Shown here: piece after piece, positions 53,084 through 64,000 of the stretch
Layout of the letters: each line of letters starts with the position of its first letter
Numbering within the stretch: position 1 is the stretch's first letter
Origin: Trichoplusia ni
Lineage: Eukaryota; Arthropoda; Insecta; Lepidoptera; Noctuidae
Length of the DNA: 64,000 bases
Reading direction: 5' to 3'
Assembly (NCBI RefSeq): GCF_003590095.1
Contig: NC_039481.1
Span: 3,534,001 to 3,598,000 of the forward strand
Notes under the pieces: model-generated
What the model was told of the DNA's origin: nothing
Database searches by the model: none
Seen by the model: the letters and a program-made list of their open reading frames with translations, nothing else
Made by a program: the position numbers and the translations under genes

Positions 53084-54946
53084 ACAAACACTGTTATTTT
53101 GTACGTACTTGTTTTTGTTTTAATATTTATGTAATATATGAGCAATGTCTTCAGTATTATGTTTTTTAGTAACAGTACCGTTGTTGATTTTTTTATTTAT
53201 TTATTATATACATTTAAATGTCTCTCAATGGGTGCCATGTCGGGAGGTGGTGAGCTAAGAAAATCACTACTATGTCGCATTCGTTTTTGTACAAACGCGA
53301 GTTAAACAAATGAATTGGTGCGAAAGCAAAAACTGAAGCGAAATGAATTAAAAATAGAGACTTATCCAGGTTGTTTACCTTGGGTTAAGTGCCTAACCAG
53401 AAGTTTAGCTGCTACGTTGCTACCGACAAATATTGACACTCTTACCAGATTATTTTGTCTTGTAATATAAAATCTCCTTATGATGATCCTCGGTAAAATT
53501 GTACCAGGAGATATGTGTATAATAGTTTCATGACCATAATTTTTTAAGAATACCTTCTGGCAAAGTAATAAAAAAAAAGCATTAAAAAAGTACTTCATAA
53601 TTTACAAATTGTTCAAATATTCACGTAATCAACAAAGGTTTTCGAAGTAAGTTAATTTTATGTTGGAATCTTAAACTTTTGGATTGCTTCTTAGATAAAA
53701 TAAAGCATTTAACTTTCTTTTGATGATGGTTTCATATTCTTTTTTTTGCTTTGAATGGCCTGTATACACGTACTTCTGTATTTCTGTTACGAATTAGCCA
53801 GCCAGCCTTTATAAAAAAAATGAGTTTATTATTATCGTGTGTTTGTTTTAAAAAGAAAAAAATAATAAAGAAACACATTATGTAATAATGCCATTAAGAG
53901 ATTCAACTATAAATAACCAGTGTACCTTTTAGTACCTTTTAGTTTTAAGTTTTCTTGACGACTAATTAAACAAAACGTTTCGAAAAAAAAGTAAGAACAA
54001 AAGTAATTTGATCGAGACTTTTAACAATTAGTTCCATTAAGTTACGATCGGGGGTCGACCACTACGTCTTGAAGATGGGTTGTTGGGAATGTGAAAGCGA
54101 GATGGGGCTTTATAAGGCATATAGCGGCGTCTCTTTTTTGGAGCGGTAATAGTTCAGTTATGAGATTTTTCGGTAGGCCCCCTGGTGATGGTGGTCTTAA
54201 CTTTGAAAACTTCCCAATCACAATTGAACGTTTGTTCTTTATTCTTTAGTTTTCTTTATATTCCGAAGGCGGAGAGATTGAATTTAGTATGCTTAACGTT
54301 TTGGTTTCCGACGCTTGATTTCTTTGTAAAGTTAATTACGTGGGTTTGATGAAGTGGAATTCGAGCGATAATATTTAATTAACGTACTTCTAAGTTCGAA
54401 ATAATTTCTTACAGTTCTTGTGTTAAAAGATGGCGTAACGATATTCTTGTTTTTGAACTATTTTCAGCTTTCGAGAATTATACATTTCTTGTTTACTTCT
54501 AGAAGCTTAAAAGCCTGTTCTTAGTAAAAAATGATGATTGAATGGTTTTTAATCAAATTGAAATTTCAACATGTCATTTCAAAAATATATTAGGTACTCT
54601 TAAACAATTCATACATAGGACGTAGCAATTTCCAAGTTCTATTTCTATCCTTATCCTAAAGTAACATACAACCTACATAGTTCTAAGAGGAACCTACAGT
54701 ATCCAAGTGAAAATAATTTCGAAGCCATTGTTATCGACTTGATGGAGATGGGGTCATCAATCTGCTAACAGAAATCGTCTCCTTTCTGAGATCGCGGCAT
54801 ACCTACTCGTTTGAGCTGTGGTAAATAAATTGGCTAGTCAGCAAGTTTGCCATTGGGCTGACTGCCCAGGGCGAACCAGTTAGACCCGATCGTACATGAG
54901 CCAACGAACGTCTTTTAAACCAGACGATTTTTTTTAATAAATAAAT
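53084..54946. other. intergenic, no gene seen
   Basis: AT-rich sequence after the six-cysteine gene. A polyadenylation signal is not obvious close to the stop; an AATAAA occurs near 53699. Short minus-strand frames do not resemble known proteins. Confidence 0.45.
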
Positions 54947-55166
54947 GCGGACAACATCACATACATTGATCTGAACCCAAAGTAAGTTGCTAAAGCACTT
55001 GTGTTATGGAATTCAGATACAACGTACACAAGGTACCACAAACACCCAGACCCGAGTCAATGTAGAAATAAGAATTTTTACATTGACCCGACCGGGGATC
55101 GAACCCGGGACCTCAGAGCTAGCGACACCTTGAAACCGGTGCGTACGCCACTCGACCACGGTGTAA
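54947..55166 (-). mobile_element. tRNA-derived SINE of a second family
   Basis: On the minus strand it starts ACACCGTGGTCGAGTGGCG (A box) and has the B box GGGTTCGATCCCC about 55 nt later. The body then runs to GTACCTTGTGTACG and GTTGTCCGC. The body differs from the 37896 family. The layout matches a SINE I recall as common in moths. Confidence 0.7.
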
Positions 55167-55978
55167 AGTAACGCAAATGCTTGACTACATTGATAGCCGG
55201 CAATTTTTAAGTGGCAATAGGCTAGAGAAAATCAATTTTTAAAATATAGGGGGCACCCAACCAATTTATTGCCGCAGTAGATCTTTTGGTATCTTGATTT
55301 TTAGTTTTCTTATTCTGTTTTCTCTCTGGTTAATAGTAATTTATGCGATAAAGCTTGGTGACAGACGGACGAATAGACAACGGATGCATTTTAATGGGGT
55401 TCTGTTTAAGAACTCCATTAATATGGGTTTGGATATGTAACCTTAAAAGGGACGATTCGGGAATGTACATATTATAAGCATAAGTTTATGAGATCGCAGC
55501 GCCCCGCGACCGTTTTTGAGCAGTACGATCGTTGGACATCGAAGACGTGCGTTGCTCCGCTTATAAAGAGCCTTACGGAATATAGATATCGGGCTTTATC
55601 GTATGTTCTGCTTACTTAAGTTCCAGTTATGATTTGTGTATTAGGTATTCGGTTCCAGTGATTTTGCTGCTGATCTAGGTTTCCGTTAATGGCTTTTCTA
55701 AGAAATATTGCTGCATCCCTTTTAAGTATGGTCCTTAATAACAATAAACGTCTGGTACAGATTTGTACATTCCAAACTAGGAAATATTTAAAGTATAATA
55801 TTTTTATACATATAGGCGTGGTGTACTGTAAAATATATTTTCCATAACGATTGTAACATAGATGTATAATAATTAAAAAATTAAAAAAAGACAGTTTTTT
55901 TCTAAACATAATAAATATCATTCAAATAGGAACAGTCATTAAGGAGTGCAGTGACAAACACATGTACCGTAGAATTAT

Positions 55979-56157
55979 ATCATACTAATTTTATAACTGC
56001 GGAACCCCTTCGCGCTCCAACAGCTAGACCGATTTCGATCACATTTCGTATGGATGTAGCTCACACCATGGAATAATACAATTTCTACTTTTAGGCGACT
56101 GCCTGCTTTATATAACCGACATCTTGTTAGGCAAAGCCACGAGCAACAACAGTACAT
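55979..56157 (+). repeat. decayed Helitron-like repeat of a second family
   Basis: It opens TCATACTAATTTTATAACTG, has CCAACAGCTAGACCGATTTC inside and ends GCCACGAGCAACAACAGTA, parallel to but diverged from the CTAG-ending copies. A further decayed start of this type may lie at 57138-57175. Confidence 0.45.
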
Positions 56158-56661
56158 TGTAATGATATTGTCTGCCTAATATCTACTCAAGCTAAAGCAA
56201 TTTCTATCGATGTATTAGTATCAAAGCACGTAAAGTGATCCAGTCTAATTAGTTACAATTTCGTGTATGAATCATATGACGCTATACCACATCAAGAGCT
56301 TTCGCCTCTGAAATACAGGCTTGCTAAACCGTACGTAGTCATTTCTGGCAATTAGGAGCCTCGGAAATCTGTCAGCCAATCCAGACTAAGAATGTCAGTA
56401 TCGCCTGGTAATTGGGACGCAACAGCTATTATTGAACTCACGAAAATTGTGAAATTTTGTCGCAAAAAATGTAGCAAATATGCGTATACGGATTTTTGTT
56501 CGAGTGTTCTTTCAGTTAAATCATTTACATCGCTTATAATACAAAATTGTTATTAGTATTTGCCATTTAGCAGTGATTATTAGGTGCGGGCGTTTTATTC
56601 AATGTTTAAAGACTTATCTAGAAACTATGCAAAGAACAATGGCCATTTTTCAACTGACAAT

Positions 56662-56700
56662 GATTTATTACATTACGTACTATACGTAATGTAATAAATC
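56662..56700. repeat. perfect 18-bp inverted repeat with 3-nt loop
   Basis: GATTTATTACATTACGTA, CTA, TACGTAATGTAATAAATC. No mismatch. There is no recognisable transposon or gene around it. Confidence 0.85.
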
Positions 56701-57175
56701 TTAAAATTCAGCTAATTTAATTGCTTATCAATTACGCTAATTAGAATTGTAAAAGAAATGCATGTAAAAAAAATTTTTAATTTTTCTGTAAGCTTATTCT
56801 ACGTATAAGGTACACATTTCCGAGGTATTGAACGCATCTCATACATTACTACGACGTTTCATTTTACACTCTGCCGCTTGACTTTATTCAACTCTTAATC
56901 GAGTTTTATACATTATTTTGCGTTTTTTATAATCATTTCTTCAATAAAATAAACACATTAGTCCGGATAAATTACAAATAGATTTCAGGAAACGTCATCC
57001 AACAAGGAAAGTAAAATTACCGAGACATTAATTTTATGTGCACACAAAAAAACTCGGAAGTACAAAAAATATTTAATAACAGAATTTATCACATTATATA
57101 ATGTCAGTTGCAATAGGAGTGTCACCTCGCCAGCTAGATTTATTATAAATGCCAAGGTTTGTGTGTCTGTCTATC

Positions 57176-60100
57176 TTCGAGGGTCTTAAAAGCTTAACCT
57201 CAGAAAGAAAATAGGCAAAGAGGTCAAACCAACCCGCAGGATTTATAAAATATTACAGAGTTGGGTACTTTTTAGACGTAGCAATTAACAATACTATATG
57301 TGCTATTTCCATTTTGAGTCTTTTATGTTAAGAATTTCTCACTGTACAAAAGATAAGTTTTTTTTCGTGTTTTTAAAATAATGTTATGATATAAACAATT
57401 GGTTATTTTCAAAGTACTTACACCTGTTAATTTATCAGATAATAAACCTGTATTATTAAATTTGTTTATTACAATGAAGGTAAATAATTGAGTAGATGTC
57501 TTTGTTTTTATTTTTATAAATTCTTAATTGTAATTCAGAAACATCCCACGTTGTATACTTACATTGAAATAATAAAAAAGAATATCCGGTATGTAACTGT
57601 AGAGGACGAAATTAACATTGTTATTTAAATTTTGCACGCAACATTTTAGGTAGGTACAAATTAAATAATAATAATTAACAAAATCTGTTTTATTGCTGGA
57701 ACGCGATGAGACGATAAAGCGTAATTAAGTATAGAAAAAAAACATTGTTTAGCCTCGTAAAGCATGATAACTGAAGTGAAACAATCGCAGCCGCAGTAAA
57801 CAACCAGCGGCCGATATTTATGGGATTGTTTTGACGAGCACGATACCCTGATATTTTTCTCTCGCGCCCAAATTTTGGTCACGCGCGGAACCCTCTCGAA
57901 CCCTAACAAATGCTATAATAGGAAACTGTTATCCAACAAAAGGCCAAGTGAAATTAAGTTATCGGCGCAAATTAGATTTTAGATGAAGATAAATAGCAGA
58001 CATTCTCTATCTACACGTTAAGAGCCCTAGAAATCCTGCAGCCATTTAAAGTTGACATATAGAAGGTAAGGATCGAAAGCGTTTCGACTTTAGTGTAAAG
58101 AGTCGGTAATTAACGTTGTCAACCGTGTAGGTGAAAATTTGTCTAGACAGCAAAAGTTTATGTGCGCAAACTGGGCTCACCCCAAACAAACGCTAATTTC
58201 ACGGTTTGAGGGCAACGCGCGGGAGCTAAAGTTATGAAATATGTATGTATTGTGTTAGTGACGAGACCTGGTCGGCAATACACGGCGTTTTATGTTTCCA
58301 GCACGGCTGCTCATTACTAAATTGTATCACTAACTAGCGAAAAAGGTTTGTTTTTGTTTAAAAGTATCTTCGATTGTACGGAAGGTTAAGAAACGGTGTT
58401 GTTACGAAATTATTAAGCGTGATAATTGTTACCTGAATACTGTGGGAAACCATTTAATCAAGTTTAAAGAATAATTAACGTACTCTTTAGTAAATCTTTT
58501 TGTATTGTAAAAATAAGTACACAACAAAAAGTACGTGGAAATACAAATTGTAAAATGTTCGTTTCAACCTTCACTCAACGCTTTGATGCAATGTTATCTG
58601 TGTGTGTGGACGATGTATGGGTAGTGCGGGGCGATGGAAATTCTGCCGCGCCGTTGCAGTTTTCCACTCATGAATGAGGAGTTCTAATAAAAATATAACA
58701 ACAGCCGAAGCATAACGAAAAACTTCTAGAATAAAATCATGCAAGCTGAGGTCTTATAACATTTTAAATTTACAAAATTAAATTATCTATCGATTTGAAA
58801 ACGGTTTGTTTAGACATCACTATTGAAAGTTAATATATGTTTGGTAATACTGGGATCGGGTCGAATTTATTATTTGTTTCGACAAACATCGAACTAAAAA
58901 AGGTCTAGGTGCCTAGTGGCGTATATTAACACAAGGCATGAATGATTGATTTTATTCAACTTGTACTACAAAGTTAGTTCAGATGTTAACATACACGTAC
59001 ATAAATACTCAAAGGAGGTTATTTAAAAACAACAACAAGTATTATTATTTTTAATATCAGTAAAAGCACAAAGAAAAATCCGAAACAGACAATGTAATTA
59101 AAAAGCTTCGTCAATTGCCTGATAAAAGGTAAAAAAGAAATATTTACGATTATTTTGAACCACATTTGTTTATTTAAGATATACATATGTATGTATAAAT
59201 AAAATTGTTTGTAGTCACTGTTGGTGATGTTCCGCGAAAATTGGATGGACTTTTAAAAGGTAACAGGAGCGGTAAAAATAATATTTTTGTTCGCAGAAAA
59301 AGATAGTGTTTTGATAAGCTTTTGTGAACGCGGCTTAGTGTTTGCACTGCGCTGTAACTTCCTGGTCGTGTGAGCTTACCTATTGTTTTAAATAACAAGA
59401 GCTGCACTATACATTTTTTATAGTCATTGAAAGAAGATGGATAGGTTTAGAATGTTCTTCACACGGACAGAATGTGATAGGTTTTAGCCTCTACTTTTTG
59501 GAGTTTCGTACCCATAGAAAAAAAAACGGATCTCTAAGGCTCTACTGTCTGTTGGAACCGTGATACATTTGAATTTTTTACAGGTGCAACAAAACACAAA
59601 ACAATAAATAATGAAAATGTTCATACATTTTTGATACGCTTGACCTGTTTTTTGCAGAATTGTTTAATTTAGCCTATTTGTTGTTCTTTGCTCTTTCTTA
59701 TTGTCTTATTTTTGTTTAAGTATCTAGTATTTCACTTTAATGACATAAAAATACTCCTATTATGACGACTATGATGTGTATCAGCCTAGCAGTTACTCCA
59801 CTGTTCTAGGTGCGCAATAGGAATCATCACTCCCAGAGTTACTCAAATTATCACACCCTGCTAACTAAAATGTTAACTGAAACGACGAAGTGAAAGCAAA
59901 ACCGAGATAAGTTCTCAAAAACATAACTAATAACTATCCTTAAACAAGCAGCGAGCGATAAACAACGTTCAATTCTATTATACGAATAAACATACGTTAG
60001 CTTCACGTATATTTGTCTAAAACATTAATTTGACGACTCGCTACAACACTATTGTTGAACATTGGACCTGTAAGTATTACTAAGTCGGTTCTCGAATATT

Positions 60101-60353
60101 CTCGTATATTAAGCAGGTTAATGGCCACGAATCATGGCGCACAGATGGCAAACAGGTGCACATCTCAATATAATGGTAAGTGCTAGCTTCGTAGCTACGC
60201 AGCCACTTTATTTATGAATTTATGTATATTATACAAATATCTTATGAGAAAAGTTACAGCGTATCCTCACGAAAATTAAAACGGAGAATAAATCAATCTT
60301 TATTACGCTACTTCAGCTGATCTTTTGTCTTCTTTTAGGTTGGTATTTGTCTT
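57176..60353. other. intergenic with two less AT-rich patches
   Basis: No gene was found. Patches at about 57780-57905 and 58140-58235 are richer in G and C (for example CACGCGCGGAACCCTCTCG and GAGGGCAACGCGCGGGAG) than the surrounding DNA and have no repeat signature I know. They could be regulatory elements or an unseen 5' exon of a gene beyond the window. Confidence 0.35.
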
Positions 60354-60494
60354 CATAATTATAATCAGCCTATATTCTTCCACTGCTGGACATAAGCTTC
60401 CCCAATTGCACGCCATCGAGGTCTATCATCGGCTGCTTGCATCCAGCTCCTGCCAGCCATCTTGTCACCGTGCCTGAGGACTTCCTACACTACA
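60354..60494 (-). mobile_element. 5'-truncated LINE end with 10-bp target-site duplication
   Basis: It is flanked by TATTTGTCTT at 60344-60353 and 60495-60504. On the minus strand the frame reads DRPRWRAIGEAYVQQWKNIG and then stop, which is the familiar C-terminus of a lepidopteran non-LTR reverse transcriptase, followed by a short TA-rich tail. It is only the last 141 bp, so it is dead on arrival. Confidence 0.75.
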
Positions 60495-61518
60495 TATTTG
60501 TCTTAATTTTGATTAAGACTTGTATGTAAAATCTAATCCCCCGTACCCAAATCTAAATTGAATTGATATACCAAGGTATATAACAGAGTAATTATCCACG
60601 CTTTGTTGTGGTTTAGCTTCATAACAAAGTATCAATTAATTTTCTAATTGCTCCCCTTAACTCCAATTATAAACTGCGATACATTTAAAATGTAATTTAT
60701 ACTTTGTTACCAGTATAAGTACGGTCTATAAACGCCACCCTAAGAGTATTAATCTAATTTATATTCCCTGTAACTCATTACACGCAGTTTAAACGTATGT
60801 TAAACAGGCTTTCATTACGTCTATGTACATTAGTGCCTATTGTATTAACCCGGTGACCTTAGAGTCAGCTTAATTACAAAGAATTTACGAGTATTGAAGT
60901 ACCCGAGCCCCAGGCTTGGCCAAATGGAAGTTCGCTTGCTGTGAAATAGAAATACATGCAAACATTCATGCAGCACGTACGAACGGAGGTTGTATGCGTG
61001 GGATTATCGTTGTGTGTGTGCCTAAACGTCAAATGAAAACTAATATTATCTCATTTATCGGGTATAGTGAGCTGTGGCTTTGTTAGTTCAGCTCCATTCA
61101 TATACATCCGTTGTTATCCATCACAATGTGATTGAAAACGTTCCAAATTCAATATTCATTTTGTAAAGCCCGCTCTACACCTAATCTATTGTCATGATAA
61201 GTAGTGGTGATTACGACACGTCAAACAATTTACGCAAGTAATTATCTTAATTTTATCACTATTAACTATTTGTCAGATTCTAGTGGTTTTAGATTCGTTG
61301 TAAATAGTTGTAATTTGTCGATAATTTTGGTTAATGGAGTGGAACAGTTATGTAATATGTTGATACGTATATATTTACTAGTAAATTGGTTTCTTATTGT
61401 GATGAAAAATTCCGTGTATGAAGCTCGTATTTAATTTTCAATATTCTGTTTTTAAAATGTAAAATATAATGCATGAAGGATGTCCGTTTAAAATGCTTTC
61501 ATTAACGAGAGATGATGT

Positions 61519-61924
61519 CATTTCATCATTGGCTAAGCCTTTTCCCAACTATGTTGGGGTCGGCTACCAGTCCAACCGGTTTCAGCTAAGTACCAGCGTT
61601 TTACAAGGAGCGACTGCCTATCTGACCTCCTTAGCCTAGTTACCTGGGCAACAGACGATACATCAACGACAACGACAACGACAACATACGATACCCCTTG
61701 GTTAGACTGGCTGTCAGACTTTTTCAAGCTTCTGCCTACCTGTAACGACTGTCAAAGTTGTAGGAATAACAGCCGGGACCCACAATTTAACGTGCCTTCC
61801 GAAACACGGAGGAACTCGTTATGACAAAGATGGTCACCCATCTACGGACCATCCGCGTCAAGCATAGCTTAACCTGTGATCAGAATCACTTATGCGGTTA
61901 TAGCTTAGCCACGAGCTCCTCTAG
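61519..61924 (-). mobile_element. 5S rRNA-derived SINE with 13-bp target-site duplication
   Basis: Identical CGAGAGATGATGT copies lie at 61506-61518 and 61925-61937 around a 406-bp element. On the minus strand the head contains TGATCACAGGTTAAGC and later GTAGATGGGTGACCATC, matching the internal promoter region of 5S rRNA in order and spacing. The body holds a CGTTGT repeat and ends CCCCAACATAGTTGGGAAAA. This is the SINE3 type of layout. It is the best preserved retroposon in the window. Confidence 0.7.
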
Positions 61925-62800
61925 CGAGAGATGATGTATGATATCTTTTATAATTATTGTAGCTTATAGTATGATTTTATCGTATAAGCATTATATCGTG
62001 AATCGATTCGATGTAGCGAACTGTAACAGTCGTGTAACATTATTATTGCTTATCCATGTGAACAGTTTAGAGTTGTTAGAACGAGCAGTCGTGCGAAAAC
62101 GAACTTGTCTCGGACTCCATTGCTTTGGAACCTTGGAAAATAAGCTGATTTTATTGGATGTATGTTATTCGATTTTACATGGCATTTGTATTAAATAAAA
62201 AAGGTGTTATTAAAATTGAGCTATCCTAAAATTTCCCCTTTAAGGAAAGCGTGCTAGTGCGTTTTTTTAATATCATAAATGGGTAATTTTTTTATTATAA
62301 TAATTAATTATTGTTTTCCTTATTTGTATTTTTCATTATTTTCAATGTGGTTGGGTTTATAACAATTATCAAGATAAGATATTTTGATTTAGTTTTTTTA
62401 AGAAGAATGAGGAAAAGGAAAAAAAAGTCCCATTCAAACTTGGTAACCTTTTCTGTTGCAAGAATGCTGCATATGAACAATTTTGCCGTGTTGTTTTTCT
62501 CCTCCTGTTTAGTTTATTTTCTATGACTTTTGTTGGGGGTTCTTTGGCAGTCAATCGTTTGGGGGTCCAACCGAGCTTCAGTGCTGGGTGGTCGTTAGCT
62601 ACCATTTTTGATCGTCGTTTACTGGAGTTATAATAATGGACGAGCTTGCCCCATAAAACACACCTAAAAATAGTTATTTACAAGTCACGTCCAAAATTGA
62701 ACTCAACTGTGCAACATTTACCGGAGAAACTAATTATAAATAGGTTTATTATACATATAATATATAGTCTTCACGGAGAAAGTTTCTAATCTATACTCTA

Positions 62801-63071
62801 TCTATACTTCTATACTAATATATAAAGCTGAAGAGTTTGTTTGTTTGTTTGTTTAAACGCGCTAATCTCAGGAACTACTGGTCCAAATTAAAAATCTTTT
62901 TGTGTTGAATAGACCATTAATCGAGGAAGGTTTTAGGCTATAAACCATCACGCTGCGACTAATAGGAGCGAAGATACAATGAAAAATGTGAAAAAAACAG
63001 GGCAGGTAGGCAGATATAAATCATAACTTACATCTTCTACCCACGGGGACGAAGTCGCGGGCAACAGCTAG
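62801..63071 (+). mobile_element. non-autonomous Helitron-like element, copy 3
   Basis: It runs from TCTATACTTCTATACTAATA to GCGGGCAACAGCTAG between A and T and is collinear with copies 1 and 2. A perfect hairpin starts 5 nt beyond its 3' end. It is non-coding. Confidence 0.75.
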
Positions 63072-63076
63072 TAACC

Positions 63077-63111
63077 TTTGCCTATCTGTGTATAATACAC
63101 AGATAGGCAAA
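63077..63111. repeat. perfect 17-bp inverted repeat with 1-nt loop
   Basis: TTTGCCTATCTGTGTAT, A, ATACACAGATAGGCAAA. It abuts Helitron-like copy 3. Confidence 0.85.
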
Positions 63112-64000
63112 TTATAAATATTTTACGCACGTTACGTCACGTCCTAAGTTCCATTCAGAACAATAAAAGCGCACCAAATATTATTAATGAAAAATCCCGA
63201 CGAACATTAACAAAATGTTATCATCCTAATATGTAGATTTACATATAATCCGTGCCGCCCTAGTTGGACTCCTCGATTGTAAACAAGAGATAATTTATTT
63301 AATTATGAAGTGTTAGAATGTTAAATACTAAAATATAATTATTATCGGATATTATCAACGGCGAATAATTAACCAACAGAATTAAAATTATCTGTATTAC
63401 ATAATGACAGAGTTGTCATCACGATTATTTATGTTCCTACTCTTATAATTACTTATTGGGTATGTTTATTTGAGTGTATTTGAGTTGTATTTTATTCTAG
63501 CTAATGTCTGTGTCGACAGAAAAGTATTTTTTTTAGATCCCAAAAGATTATTTCTGGTATTAATCCTTCTCAACATGAGCCTGCTCATTGAGTCAAGGAT
63601 CAAAAAGTTAAGTGTGTACAATAGGTCCAGTTCGGCAAAGATCTGTCTATAAATTAAGTATGCATCCAAAATTTCGATTTGCTACTTACCCTATAATAAA
63701 TTTACAAAATAAAAAATGTTAATGTAAAACTATTGAAAAAAAAAACAATACAAATGATAATCCTCAAACCCAGCATACAAATTCTTACGCAGTTCCAGCA
63801 AGTCAGAAATGGTTCCAAAAAGAATTTATTCCTAAATTATATGCAAAGTGATCCAGAGGGGCGGTTGTACGTGAGGGCTTTCCATTGTCTCTATCTAATT
63901 AAAAGTGGAATGAAAAATGAACGCTGTGTGTGCTGATTACTAAATCAAAAATTAAAAATCGTCCCGTCTTTTAGCAAACACGTGAATGAGTTCGCATCAC
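63112..64000. other. intergenic, no gene seen
   Basis: AT-rich DNA to the end of the window. Overlapping short frames on both strands (for example 63470-63669) have no recognisable domain. Confidence 0.45.

Noticed and set aside
55050..55166. tRNA gene on the minus strand
   Set aside because: Promoter boxes are good, but the sequence continues as a SINE body and the acceptor stem is not formed.
61666..61690. CGACAA microsatellite as an independent feature
   Set aside because: It is an internal part of the 5S-derived SINE.
1..64000. CRISPR array, phage or bacterial operon
   Set aside because: No regularly spaced direct repeats; genes have spliceosomal introns and eukaryotic signals.

Overview
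The window looks like nuclear DNA of a moth or butterfly (Lepidoptera). It is AT-rich and has sparse intron-split genes with GT/AG junctions, arthropod-type TCAGT initiator motifs, and repeats I recognise from lepidopteran genomes: tRNA-derived and 5S-rRNA-derived SINEs, a truncated LINE end, and Helitron-like elements ending in CTAG. No species can be named from sequence alone. There is no sign of a virus, bacterial operon or CRISPR array.

Layout. (1) 1-5.7 kb: one possible orphan coding exon at 79-133, then an intronless LRRC57-like leucine-rich-repeat gene (1844-2560, +). (2) 5.7-23.5 kb: AGPAT-A (+), a six-coding-exon 1-acylglycerol-3-phosphate acyltransferase gene, probably with a distant non-coding first exon near 5.75 kb. 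(3) 23.5-30.3 kb: AT-rich spacer between convergent genes. (4) 30.3-36.4 kb: AGPAT-B (-), five coding exons. (5) 36.5-40.4 kb: spacer with a tRNA-derived SINE and a perfect hairpin. (6) 40.4-48.9 kb: AGPAT-C (-), five coding exons, with a Helitron in intron 1 and two copies of one MITE-like repeat in introns 3 and 4. (7) 52.5-53.1 kb: a two-exon gene for a small secreted six-cysteine protein (+). (8) 53.1-64 kb: no gene found; SINEs, a LINE fragment, a Helitron and hairpins.

The main theme is a local family of three lysophosphatidate acyltransferases, which make phosphatidic acid in glycerolipid synthesis, normally at the ER. B and C are a clear head-to-tail duplication: coding exons of 191/134/182/169/173 nt in both, 282 residues each. 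A is an older, inverted relative (273 residues) with matching junction phases and one extra N-terminal intron. All three keep NHxxxxD, FIDR, FPEGTR and the proline motif, so all look catalytically competent. I assembled the exons by reading splice sites and aligning the three paralogues by eye. I found no clearly unprecedented system; the best leads are the acyltransferase cluster, the six-cysteine secreted protein and the repeats with visible target-site duplications.
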